Assembly: GCF_019049285.1 (NCBI RefSeq)
Contig: NZ_JAGMUL010000057.1
Span: 1-64,000 of the forward strand
Origin: Streptomyces sp. AC550_RSS872
GTDB lineage: Bacteria; Actinomycetota; Actinomycetes; Streptomycetales; Streptomycetaceae
DNA length: 64,000 nt
Reading direction: 5' to 3'
In this document: piece by piece, positions 33,031 through 41,947 of the stretch
Layout of the letters: each line of letters begins with the position of its first letter
Numbering within the stretch: position 1 is the stretch's first letter
Position numbers and translations under genes: made by a program
The notes under the pieces: model-generated
What the model saw: the letters and a program-made list of their open reading frames with translations, nothing else
What the model was told of the DNA's origin: nothing
Databases searched by the model: none

Positions 33031-34578
33031 TCAGGAGCAGACCGCGCCAGTCGCCGGCACCTTCCCGTCCAGCAGGTATCCGTTCACCGCATCCTGCACG
33101 CACTTGTTCTTGCTGTTGTAGGCCCCGTGCCCCTGACCCTTGTACGTCAGCTCCACACCCACCCCCGCGCCCAGCGCCTCCACCATCCGCCGAGCGCCCT
33201 CGTACGGCGTGGCCGGGTCACCTGTGTTCCCCACCACGAGGATCGGCGCCGAGCCGGGCGCGCTGACGTCGGGATGGTCGGCGGCGCCCGGCACGGGCCA
33301 GTCGGTGCAGCTGAGCAGGGACCAGGCGAAGGCCTCGCCGAACAGGGGTGAGGCGGCCCGGAACTCGGGAAGCTTGCGCTCGACGTATTCCGGGGTGTAC
33401 CGCGGCTTGTCGTCGGAGCAGTTGATCGAGATGTTGGCGGCGGTGATGTTGCTGTACTCGCCGTTCTCCCTCCGCCCGTTCAGTGAATCGGACAGCAGCA
33501 TCAGGATCCTGCCGTCACCGTCGTACGCCTGCTCCAGACCCTCGGTGAGGTACTGCCAGAGATCCTTCGAGTACAGCGCCTGCGCGATGCCGTTGGTCGC
33601 CGCGCTCTGCGTCAGATCGCGCGGGAAGACGCCCTGGATCGGTTTGCTGTCGAGGTCCTTCAGCAGCTTCGCGATGCGGTCCTTGACGTCCTGGGCGGTG
33701 TCGCCGATCGGGCAGTCCTCGGGCTTGGAGGTGCAGTCCTCGGCGAAGTTGTCGAGCGCGAGCTGAAAGCCCCTTACCTGCCCGAAGGTTCCCTGCTCGG
33801 AGTTCTGCGTCGGGTCGACCACCGCGTCGAACACCGCGCGGCCCACGTTCTCCGGGAACAGGTGGGCGTAGACGCCGCCGAGTTCGGTGCCGTAGGAGAT
33901 GCCGAAGTAGTGCAGCTTGTCGTCGCCGAGGACCTGCCGCATCAGGTCCATGTCGCGGGCGGCGTCGGTGGTGCGCACATGCGGCAGCATCCCTTCGGAG
34001 TTGTCCTCGCACGCCTCGTTGAACTCCTTGGTGTTGTCCAGCAGTTCGGTCCGCTCGGTGGCGTCGTCCGGTGTCGTGTCCTGCTGGAAGAAGGCGTCGA
34101 GCTGCTGGTCGTTCTCGCACAGCACGGGAGTGCTGCGGCCGACCCCGCGTGGGTCGAAGCTCACCAGGTCGTAGCGGGTGCGCAGCTTCTCGTAGGCCTC
34201 GCCGAAGGAGGGCAGTGTGGTGACGCCCGAGACGCCCGGCCCGCCGAAGTTGAAGATCAGCGAGCCGATCCGCCGGTTCGCCTCGCCGTTGGTCCGCACT
34301 CGGATGAGCTCGATGCCGATCGTGTCGCCCTTGGGTTCGTCCCAGTCGCGGGGCGCCTTCATCGTGGCGCACTGCCACGATCCGCCGTCCGGCAGAGGCG
34401 ACGGGCTGCCCGCGCCGCCCTGAGCCTGGGAGGGTGCCGGACAGTCCTTCCAACTCAGTCCCTGGGCCGTCAGATCCTCGTCCCCGGGGTCGTCGTCGCC
34501 GCATCCCGCCAGCAAGGAGGAGAGCAGCAGGGCTGCGGCGGTCAGGGCAGCGGCACGCGTCCGGGGCGGGTTCGGCAT
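33031..34578 (-). CDS. Secreted tripeptidyl-aminopeptidase-type hydrolase (lipoprotein), copy 2
   Basis: 515 residues, same family and layout as the downstream copy: signal peptide with lipobox LLAGC (Cys 26), FNFGGPGVSG, nucleophile GISYGTE, and the C-terminal TAP domain with VGNTGDPATPYEGARRMV and TYKGQGHGAYN. ATG 34578. The two copies differ in the middle helical cap, so substrate ranges may differ. Expected role is release of tripeptides from exported or environmental proteins, as for characterised family members. No shared promoter evident; a 135-base gap separates the pair. Confidence 0.9.
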   Translation of the reverse strand: MPNPPRTRAAALTAAALLLSSLLAGCGDDDPGDEDLTAQGLSWKDCPAPSQAQGGAGSPSPLPDGGSWQCATMKAPRDWDEPKGDTIGIELIRVRTNGEANRRIGSLIFNFGGPGVSGVTTLPSFGEAYEKLRTRYDLVSFDPRGVGRSTPVLCENDQQLDAFFQQDTTPDDATERTELLDNTKEFNEACEDNSEGMLPHVRTTDAARDMDLMRQVLGDDKLHYFGISYGTELGGVYAHLFPENVGRAVFDAVVDPTQNSEQGTFGQVRGFQLALDNFAEDCTSKPEDCPIGDTAQDVKDRIAKLLKDLDSKPIQGVFPRDLTQSAATNGIAQALYSKDLWQYLTEGLEQAYDGDGRILMLLSDSLNGRRENGEYSNITAANISINCSDDKPRYTPEYVERKLPEFRAASPLFGEAFAWSLLSCTDWPVPGAADHPDVSAPGSAPILVVGNTGDPATPYEGARRMVEALGAGVGVELTYKGQGHGAYNSKNKCVQDAVNGYLLDGKVPATGAVCS

Positions 34579-34741
34579 GGTCCCATCCTGGGGTCGTACG
34601 GGGTGGGGCGCTCGGGGCGCGAGCCGTACGAGGTACGGCGGTGCCTTGACCTGTTCCGTGCCCTTACAACGTACGACGCCGCGGTCGTCCGGCTGGGTCG
34701 TACGTACGACAAGTCCCGCTGCCCCGGTACGCCGCCTCGCG

Positions 34742-37504
34742 CTACAGGGCGCCCTTGCGGGTCAGATGGTTGAAGGCCAGCCAGCCCGGCAGCACGGGCA
34801 GCCACAGCGTCAGGAGGCGGAACAGCAGCACCGCGGGCGCGGCGACCTCGCTGGGCAGGCCCACGGCGATCAGACCGACGGTCAGGGTCGCCTCCACGGC
34901 GCCCACGCCGCCCGGGGTCGGCGCCGCCGAGCCGAGGGCGTTGCCCGCCAGGAAGACGACGGCCACGCTGGCGATGCTGAGCGAGGTGCCCTCGCTGCCG
35001 AACGCGCGGATCGAGGCGTCCAGGCACATTACGAAGCAGGCGGTCAGCAGCAGCATGCCGCCGATGCCGGTGACCAGCTTCTGCGGCCGCTGCAGCACGT
35101 CGAGCATGCGCGGGACGACACCCGCGAACAGCGACCTCACGCGCGTGACGACGAATTTCCGCAGGAACGGCACCGAGGTCACCACGAGCACCAGCACCGC
35201 CACCGTCAGCAGACCCGCGATGACCGTCCGGGACGGCGACAGCGACGGCGTCTTCTCGGTGCCGGTCAGATAGCCGAAGGACAGCAGCATCAGGATGTGG
35301 CAGCCGAGCCCGAACAGCTGCGACGCGCCGACGCTTGCCACCGCGAGCCCCGGCCGCACTCCCGCGCGCTGGAGGAAACGGGTGTTCAGGGCGACACCGC
35401 CGACCGCGGCCGGCGCGACGATCTTCACGAACGACCCGGCGACCTGAGCCGCCACCGTCCGCCGGAACGGCACCCGCTCGGGCACGAAGCCCAGCAGCGC
35501 CATCGCCGCCGCGAAGTAGCTGGCCGCCGAGAACAGCACGGCCGCGGCCACCCAGCCCCACTGCGCGTTGGAGATGAGCGGGCCGAACTCGATGTGCGTG
35601 AGCTGCGTCAGCAGGAAGTACGCGCCGATGGCACCGGCGATGAAGCTGATCAGCGTGCGCGGCCGCACCCGCTCCAGGCGGGCCGGTTCGACCGGCGCCT
35701 GCGGCCTGATCCGCAGCACCTCGTGGCGGATCTGGGTGAGCAGATCCTCCTCGCGCGCCTCGTCCAGGGCCTCGTCGATGGCCCGCTTCTCGGCCCGCGC
35801 CTGCGCCCGTACGGTCTTCTTGTCCGGCTTGTCGAGGGCCGGCCCGGCCTCGCTCGGGGCTTCCTCGCTGCGGGCATGCTTCGCGTGCTTGGACGCCTCC
35901 AGTACGGCGTCGCGCTCGCGCTGGGCCCTCTCCCGGGCCAGTCTGCGCAGCGTCGCGCGCGTGGAGCGGCTCAGGGCGATGGGCTGGAGCATCGGCAGAC
36001 AGTCGGCCACCGCGTCGGGGCCGAGCACGCTCACCGCGGAGGCCGCCGCGCGCTCGGCTCCCACGCGCAGGCCGAGTGTCACCAGCAGCTGGGAGATGTC
36101 CATGCGCAGCAGAAGGCTGTTCGCCGCGATCTCGCCGATGCGCAGGTCGGTGATAATCACCTTGCCGGAACGATCCACCAGAATCGCGTCACCCACCAGC
36201 CTGCGGTGCGCGATACGCCGGGACTGCAACGCCTTGACCTGGAGCCAGGTGTCGCGCAGCAGATCGTCGGTGATCTCCTCGTCCGACAGCGAGTCCAGGG
36301 TGTGCCCGCCGGTGTGCTCGTAGACCAGCATCACGGCGTCCGGGCCGAGTTCGGAGGTGGCGATCAGCTTGGGCGCGTTGGCACCGGCCGCGATGGCCGC
36401 GTAGGCGAGCAGCGCCTCCTGCTCCAGGGCCTGGCGCAGCGACTGGAGGCTGCTTCGGGTGGCGAATCCGCGCAACGTCAGATTGCGCCACGCGCGGTAG
36501 AAGAAGCCCTGCGCCTGCTGCTCCCGGTCGACCACTGTCACGTCCAGTGGCGGACCGTCCTCCAGGGTGACGAAGTAGCGCCGGCCGCGGTCGCCGGTCT
36601 CCTGCGTGTCGGAGATCTCCTCGCGGGCCGCGCTCACCGGGCGGAAGCCGACGTGCCTGAGGCCCGCCATGAGGGTCCGTCCGGTGGGACGGACATTGGG
36701 CGAGCCGACCGCGTACAGCGTGCCGTAGGCGACGGTCCAGCCGATCAGCAGCGTCAGGAGGATCGAGAACGGCGTGGTGTAGCCGGTGACCAGCATGGAG
36801 AAGGCGTAGAGGACCAGGACCGCCCAGAGGACCGCACGCCAGCGGGGTCTGCGGGACATGCCCACGGCTGTCATGTACGCGATGACCGGCGCGAGATACC
36901 CGTGCACCGGGTCGGTGAGAGAGCCGATGTCACCGGGCGAGGGCTGGGTGAGGGCGTCCCGGATCGACTCCGGGGCGGCCCGCGCGACCCACAGGTCCGT
37001 CGCGAGCGTCACCCCGTGCGCGAGGACGGCCGCGAGGACACCGTCGGCGATCCGCAGCCCGTCCCGCTTGATGAGCCGCTCGATCGCGAAGGCGACGGGC
37101 ACCAGGAGGATGGCGATGCTGGAGACGAGCCCGGCCATCTTGCTGAACACGTCGGGCGCCTGCCCGGTGCCCTTGTTGATGTCCTGTTCGAGGCCCGAGG
37201 TGGTGCCGTGCGCGAACGCGGCGATCGCGAGCAGCAGCACGATGCCGAGCACGCCCACGAGGAGCCGCATCAGGTCGGAGGGACGGTGCACGCGCGCGGG
37301 GAGCAGAGGTTCGTCGCCCTCGACCTCGTCGACGTGCGCCTCGTCCAGGTCGTACGCGGCCTCGTCCTTCTTGCCGGTGTCGCTGTCGCTGCCCCTGTCG
37401 CCGCCGTCGCCGGTGTCCTTCTTGCCGGCGTTCGCGGTGCCCGGGCGCGACGAAGCGTCAGAGGTGCTTTCCGCGTCCTCCGGGTGCGCACCCTGCTGCT
37501 TCAT
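34742..37504 (-). CDS. Kinase-like domain fused to LPG-synthase-type membrane domain (UPF0104)
   Basis: 920-residue protein. The N-terminus is disordered and acidic (to about 75), then about six membrane helices (about 85-310), then a protein-kinase/aminoglycoside-kinase-like domain (about 330-550; LDVTVVDREQQ, YEHTGGHTLDSL, HRRLVGDAILVD, VIITDLRIGE), a charged helical linker, and an eight-helix LPG_synthase_TM/UPF0104 domain to the end. The kinase-like catalytic loop reads HRRL instead of HxDL and Ala replaces the Asn, while the metal-binding Asp in TDLRIG remains, so it is probably a pseudokinase. No aminoacyl-transfer domain, so lysyl-PG synthesis is not predicted. ATG 37504; GTG 37528 possible. 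Confidence 0.85.
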   Translation of the reverse strand: MKQQGAHPEDAESTSDASSRPGTANAGKKDTGDGGDRGSDSDTGKKDEAAYDLDEAHVDEVEGDEPLLPARVHRPSDLMRLLVGVLGIVLLLAIAAFAHGTTSGLEQDINKGTGQAPDVFSKMAGLVSSIAILLVPVAFAIERLIKRDGLRIADGVLAAVLAHGVTLATDLWVARAAPESIRDALTQPSPGDIGSLTDPVHGYLAPVIAYMTAVGMSRRPRWRAVLWAVLVLYAFSMLVTGYTTPFSILLTLLIGWTVAYGTLYAVGSPNVRPTGRTLMAGLRHVGFRPVSAAREEISDTQETGDRGRRYFVTLEDGPPLDVTVVDREQQAQGFFYRAWRNLTLRGFATRSSLQSLRQALEQEALLAYAAIAAGANAPKLIATSELGPDAVMLVYEHTGGHTLDSLSDEEITDDLLRDTWLQVKALQSRRIAHRRLVGDAILVDRSGKVIITDLRIGEIAANSLLLRMDISQLLVTLGLRVGAERAAASAVSVLGPDAVADCLPMLQPIALSRSTRATLRRLARERAQRERDAVLEASKHAKHARSEEAPSEAGPALDKPDKKTVRAQARAEKRAIDEALDEAREEDLLTQIRHEVLRIRPQAPVEPARLERVRPRTLISFIAGAIGAYFLLTQLTHIEFGPLISNAQWGWVAAAVLFSAASYFAAAMALLGFVPERVPFRRTVAAQVAGSFVKIVAPAAVGGVALNTRFLQRAGVRPGLAVASVGASQLFGLGCHILMLLSFGYLTGTEKTPSLSPSRTVIAGLLTVAVLVLVVTSVPFLRKFVVTRVRSLFAGVVPRMLDVLQRPQKLVTGIGGMLLLTACFVMCLDASIRAFGSEGTSLSIASVAVVFLAGNALGSAAPTPGGVGAVEATLTVGLIAVGLPSEVAAPAVLLFRLLTLWLPVLPGWLAFNHLTRKGAL

Positions 37505-37690
37505 CGTCTCTTCTTGATCTCGTATCACCAGTCACCGCCCGCACGATGGTGGCATGCTCCACCGACACACGGGGGCATCAGGGTGCAAATGCGGGGGCGC
37601 ACAGTCTGCCCGAAGCGCCGCCGCAGGGCGAGGCACACGCACAGTGGCGAGCGCGTCACATTGTCGGTGGGGTGGGGCAGGATGGGCCGG

Positions 37691-38098
37691 ATGAGTGAGG
37701 AGAGTCTCCCGGACGTTGATCGCCCGGACCGCGACGACGTCCGCCCGGAGCACGCGGACGCGCTGCCGGAGTACGCCGAGCGGGTCCTCGAGGTCGCCGA
37801 GCTGGTTCCGCCGGGCCGCGTCATGACGTACGGGGACGTCGCGGAGTGGCTGGAGGAGGGCGGGCCCCGCCAGGTCGGCCGTGTGATGGCCCTCTACGGG
37901 GGCGCCGTTCCATGGTGGCGGGTGGTCCGCGCGGACGGGGTCCTGCTGCCCGGGCACGAGCTGAGGGCGCTGGAGTGCTACCGCGCGGAGGGCACGCCGC
38001 TGAAGGAGGCGAGCAGGGCCGCCGAGGGCCACCTGCCGCGCCTCGACATGAGGCGGGCGCGCTGGGACGGCGGCGAACGCGCACAGGGTCACACCTGA
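37691..38098 (+). CDS. Alkyltransferase-like protein (ATL, MGMT family)
   Basis: 135-residue member of the MGMT DNA-binding fold (helix with VPPGRVMTYGDVAEWL and GGPRQVGRVMAL) whose active-site PCHR is replaced by PWWRV, the hallmark of alkyltransferase-like proteins. These flip O6-alkylguanine out and flag it for nucleotide-excision repair without removing the alkyl group. ATG 37691 (or 37682). Directly upstream of adnA, as in the mycobacterial Rv3204-Rv3202c region (recalled), so a DNA damage context is reinforced. Basic, charged N-terminus of about 25 residues. Confidence 0.9.
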   Translation: MSEESLPDVDRPDRDDVRPEHADALPEYAERVLEVAELVPPGRVMTYGDVAEWLEEGGPRQVGRVMALYGGAVPWWRVVRADGVLLPGHELRALECYRAEGTPLKEASRAAEGHLPRLDMRRARWDGGERAQGHT

Positions 38099-38355
38099 CA
38101 GCTTCCGCCATCGGAGGACCCGCTGTGTGACCCGTGATCCGTATGAGGGAAAGAGGGCACGTCCGTGGCATGACGTACGTTCGTGGGGTGAGGGACGTAC
38201 GTGTCCCAAGTGAACCGAGGGATGAATCGGAAGCTCTGCTTCCGCACCATCCGTCGGCGTAGCGTCGGCTGCGCGTGTCGCCCTCACCCCGCGGCCACCG
38301 CCCTCCACGCGCGAGGGGCGTCCCACCAGCACACCCACCAGGACCGGCGAACCAC

Positions 38356-41300
38356 GTGAGCTCCTCTTCCTCCACCAGGCGCCTGTCGCACCCTCAGGTG
38401 CGACAGGGGACCCGTGGCGCTTACCGGCTGGTGCGGACTCCCGTCGTACGAACGGCTCCCCCTCGTCTGGACGCGGCACAGCGCGCCGTGGTTGACCACA
38501 AGACCGGCCCGCTGCTCGTTCTCGCAGGCCCGGGCACCGGCAAGACCACCACGCTCGTCGAGTCGGTCGCGGCCCGCATCGCCCGTGGCGGTGACCCGGA
38601 GCGCATCCTGGTGCTGACGTTCAGCCGCAAGGCCGCCGTCGAGCTGCGCGACCGTATGGCGCTGCGCATGGGAGCGGCCCGCGCGCCCCGGGCGACCACG
38701 TTCCACTCGTACTGCTACGCCCTGGTCCGCGCCCACCAGGACAGCGACCTGTTCGTGGAGCCGATGCGGCTGCTGTCCGGCCCCGAGCAGGACGTGACCG
38801 TACGGGAGCTGCTCGCGGGCCAGCCGGACCTGGAGCGGCTCGGACTCGCCCATGTGCGCTGGCCGGACGAACTGCGCGCCTGCCTGACCACGCGAGGCTT
38901 CGCCGACGAGGTCCGCGCGGTCCTGGCCCGCAGCCGCGAACTCGGCCTCGGCCCCGACGCGCTCGACGCCTTCGCCCGCCGCATCGGGCGCCCCGACTGG
39001 CGCGCCGCGGCCTCCTTCCTCGCCGAGTACCTCGACGTGCTCGACATGCAGGGCGTCCTCGACTACGCCGAGCTCGTCCACCGCGCGGTGCTCCTCGCCC
39101 GCCGCCCCGATGCCGCCCAGTGGCTCGCCGCGCAGTACGACGCCGTGTACGTCGACGAGTACCAGGACACCGATCCGGCCCAGGTACGGCTGCTGCACGC
39201 CCTCGCCGCGGGCGGGCGGGCCCTCGTCGCCTTCGGCGACCCCGACCAGTCGATCTACGCGTTCCGGGGCGCCGACGTGAACGGCATCCTGGAGTTCCCG
39301 CATGCCTTCCCGCGCGCGGACGGCCGCCCCGCACCCGTCGAGGTCCTGCGCACCTCCCGCCGCTCCGGAGGCGCCCTGCTGGCCGCGACCCGGCTGCTGA
39401 CCCAGCGCATGCCGCTCACCCGGCTCCCGGCGGAGAAGGCGCGAGCCCACCGGGAGCTCGCCCCGATCCGTGAAGGCGGCCGTGTCGAGGTCTTCACATA
39501 CCCGACAGCCGGGACCGAACTGGACAACATCGCCGACATTCTGCGCAGGGCACACCTGGAGGACGGCGTGCCCTGGGGCGAGATGGCCGTCCTGGTGCGC
39601 GCCGGGTCGCGCACGATCCCGACGGTGCGCAGGGCGCTCACCGCGGCGGGGGTGCCCCTGGACATCGACGGCGACGACCTGCCGCTGCGGCACGAGCCGG
39701 CGGTGGCGCCGCTGCTGACGGCGTTGCGTGCGGTGGCCACGGCGGAGGCGCGGCCCGCGCGGGGCGACGGTGACGTGCCTGCCGGCGGCGGTGACGCCCG
39801 TACTGGCGACGACGTACGCATCGGTGATGGTGACGTCCGCACCGAGGAAGCGACCGAAACCCAGACCGAATCCGAGGGACAAACCGAGGGCCAAACCGAG
39901 GGCCAAACCGAGGGCCGTGCCTCCGCCGACCAGCCCGCCCCCGATTCCTGCTGGCTCGACACCGAGACCGCCCTCACCTTGCTCGCCTCCCCCCTCGCCG
40001 GCATGGACGCCGCCGATCTGCGCCGTCTCGGGCGGGCTCTGCGCGACGAGGAGCGGGCCGCGGGCAACCCCTTGCCGCCGCCCTCGGACGAGCTGCTGGC
40101 GCGGGCGCTGGCCGAGCCGGAGCGGCTGGCGGTGCACGATCCCACGTACGCGCGTGGCGCCCAGCGCCTCGGCGCGCTGCTCCGCAAGGCCCGTGAGCGT
40201 CTCGCGGGAGGCGGTACGGCCGAGGAGGCGCTGTGGGACCTGTGGGAGGGCACACCCTGGCCCACCCGCCTGGAGCGGGCCGCCCGCCGCGGCGGCGCCG
40301 CCGGCCGCAACGCCGACCGTGACCTCGACGCCGTATGCGCCCTGTTCGCGACGGCGACCCGCGCGGAGGAGCGCACCGGCGGCCGGGGCACCCTGAACTT
40401 CCTGGCGGAGATCGAGGCCGAGGACATCGCCGCCGACACCCTCACGCGGCGTGCCGTACGCCCCGACGCCGTGCGCCTGATGACCGCGCACCGCTCCAAA
40501 GGGCTGGAATGGCGCCTGGTCGTCGTCGCGGGCGTCCAGGAGGGCCTGTGGCCGGACCTGCGCCGTCGCGGGTCCCTGCTGGAGGCCGACCGCATCGGCC
40601 GCGACGGACTCGCCGAACCGCTCAGCCCAGGAGCCCTGCTGGCGGAGGAGCGCCGCCTGTTCTACGTCGCCGCCACGCGCGCGCGTGAACGCCTCGTCGT
40701 CACGGCGGTGAAGGCCCCGGCCGACGACGGCGACCAGCCCTCCCGTTTCCTGACCGAGCTCGGCGTCGAACCGAGGGACGTCACGGGCCGCCCGCGCCGC
40801 CCCCTGGCTGTCGCCGCGCTCGTCGCCGAGCTCCGGGCGACGACGGTCGACCCGCGCGCGTCGGACACCCTCAGGGAGGCCGCCGCCCGCCGGCTGGCCA
40901 GGCTCGCCGCGCTCGCCGACGAGGACGGCCGCCCGCTGGTCCCCTCCGCGCACCCCTACCGCTGGTGGGGCATGTTCGAGCCCACCGAGTCCAAGGTGCC
41001 GCTGCGCGACCGCGACCAGCCCGTGGTGCTCTCCGGAAGCGCCCTCGACCAGCTCGCCAACACCTGCTCCCTGCAGTGGTTCCTGGGCCGCGAGGTGAAG
41101 GCCGACGCGCCCGCGACCGTCGCCCAGGGCTTCGGCAACGTGGTGCACGTCCTCGCCGACGAGGTCGCCTCCGGGCACACCCCGGCCGACCTCGCCGTCC
41201 TCATGGAGCGCCTCGACTCCGTGTGGAACGCGCTGGCCTTCGACGCGCCATGGAAGTCGGCGCAGGAGAAGGACAACGCGCGCGTGGCGCTCGAACGCTT

Positions 41301-41832
41301 CCTGAAGTGGCACGTGACAGACCGTGCTGGGCGCACGCCGGTGGCCAGCGAACACGACTTCGACGTCACCCTCGAAGCGGGCGACTTCGAGGTGCGCATC
41401 CGCGGCCAGATGGACCGCGTCGAGGCCGACGGCGAAGGACGTGCCTACGTCGTCGACTTCAAGACCGGCAAGCAGGCACCCAGCGCTGCCGAAGTGGCCC
41501 GCCACCCGCAGCTCGCCGTCTATCAGCTCGCCGTCCACGAGGGCGCTGTCGACGAGGCCTTCGACGGTGTACGCCCCCAGCCGGGCGGTGCGGAACTCGT
41601 CCAGCTGCGCCAGGGCGCCGCCAAGCGGGACGGCGGGGAGACACTGCCCAAGGTGCAGGGGCAGGAGCCCCTGGACGGCGGCGAGGGGGAGTGGGTCGGC
41701 GACCTGCTCGCCACGGCCGCGGGCAAGGTCCTCGACGAACGGTTCACACCCACCGCGGGCCAGCACTGCACCCACTGCGCGTTCCGGGCGTCGTGCAGCG
41801 CGCGGCCGGAGGGGCGGCACGTGGTCGAGTGA
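38356..41832 (+). CDS. adnA: AdnA-type helicase-nuclease subunit with Fe-S cysteines
   Basis: 1158 residues, UvrD-like SF1 motor plus C-terminal RecB-family nuclease, the AdnAB end-resection machine of actinobacteria that replaces RecBCD. Motor motifs: Walker A GPGTGKTTT (near 60), TFSRKAA, YVDEYQDTDPAQ, FGDPDQSIYAFRG, and late LMTAHRSKGLEW. Nuclease end: NTCSLQWFLGRE, DFKTGK and CTHCAFRASC; the four Cys should hold a 4Fe-4S cluster, typical of AdnA. GTG 38356 (VSSSSSTRR) is preferred over 38275. A 12-bp repeat adds a Thr/Glu/Gly/Gln segment between motor lobes. Confidence 0.9.
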   Translation: MSSSSSTRRLSHPQVRQGTRGAYRLVRTPVVRTAPPRLDAAQRAVVDHKTGPLLVLAGPGTGKTTTLVESVAARIARGGDPERILVLTFSRKAAVELRDRMALRMGAARAPRATTFHSYCYALVRAHQDSDLFVEPMRLLSGPEQDVTVRELLAGQPDLERLGLAHVRWPDELRACLTTRGFADEVRAVLARSRELGLGPDALDAFARRIGRPDWRAAASFLAEYLDVLDMQGVLDYAELVHRAVLLARRPDAAQWLAAQYDAVYVDEYQDTDPAQVRLLHALAAGGRALVAFGDPDQSIYAFRGADVNGILEFPHAFPRADGRPAPVEVLRTSRRSGGALLAATRLLTQRMPLTRLPAEKARAHRELAPIREGGRVEVFTYPTAGTELDNIADILRRAHLEDGVPWGEMAVLVRAGSRTIPTVRRALTAAGVPLDIDGDDLPLRHEPAVAPLLTALRAVATAEARPARGDGDVPAGGGDARTGDDVRIGDGDVRTEEATETQTESEGQTEGQTEGQTEGRASADQPAPDSCWLDTETALTLLASPLAGMDAADLRRLGRALRDEERAAGNPLPPPSDELLARALAEPERLAVHDPTYARGAQRLGALLRKARERLAGGGTAEEALWDLWEGTPWPTRLERAARRGGAAGRNADRDLDAVCALFATATRAEERTGGRGTLNFLAEIEAEDIAADTLTRRAVRPDAVRLMTAHRSKGLEWRLVVVAGVQEGLWPDLRRRGSLLEADRIGRDGLAEPLSPGALLAEERRLFYVAATRARERLVVTAVKAPADDGDQPSRFLTELGVEPRDVTGRPRRPLAVAALVAELRATTVDPRASDTLREAAARRLARLAALADEDGRPLVPSAHPYRWWGMFEPTESKVPLRDRDQPVVLSGSALDQLANTCSLQWFLGREVKADAPATVAQGFGNVVHVLADEVASGHTPADLAVLMERLDSVWNALAFDAPWKSAQEKDNARVALERFLKWHVTDRAGRTPVASEHDFDVTLEAGDFEVRIRGQMDRVEADGEGRAYVVDFKTGKQAPSAAEVARHPQLAVYQLAVHEGAVDEAFDGVRPQPGGAELVQLRQGAAKRDGGETLPKVQGQEPLDGGEGEWVGDLLATAAGKVLDERFTPTAGQHCTHCAFRASCSARPEGRHVVE
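39874..39921 (+). repeat. 12-bp in-frame repeat in adnA
   Basis: GAGGGACAAACC, then GAGGGCCAAACC twice, then a diverged copy; encodes TEGQ repeats. Potentially length-variable by slippage without loss of frame. Confidence 0.85.
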
Positions 41833-41947
41833 CGCATCGTCAGCGACCGGAGTGACCGATCGCACCTCCCGTGCTGACCTGCGCTTCTCCCAGCCCCGAG
41901 GGCCGATCCGGCACCCACTGTCAGTGCCCGCGGCTAGCCTCTGCGAT

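Noticed and set aside
34577..37690. Long plus-strand extension of the ATL reading frame through the kinase-LPG gene
   Set aside because: Antisense to a real gene; real ATL start is at 37682 or 37691.
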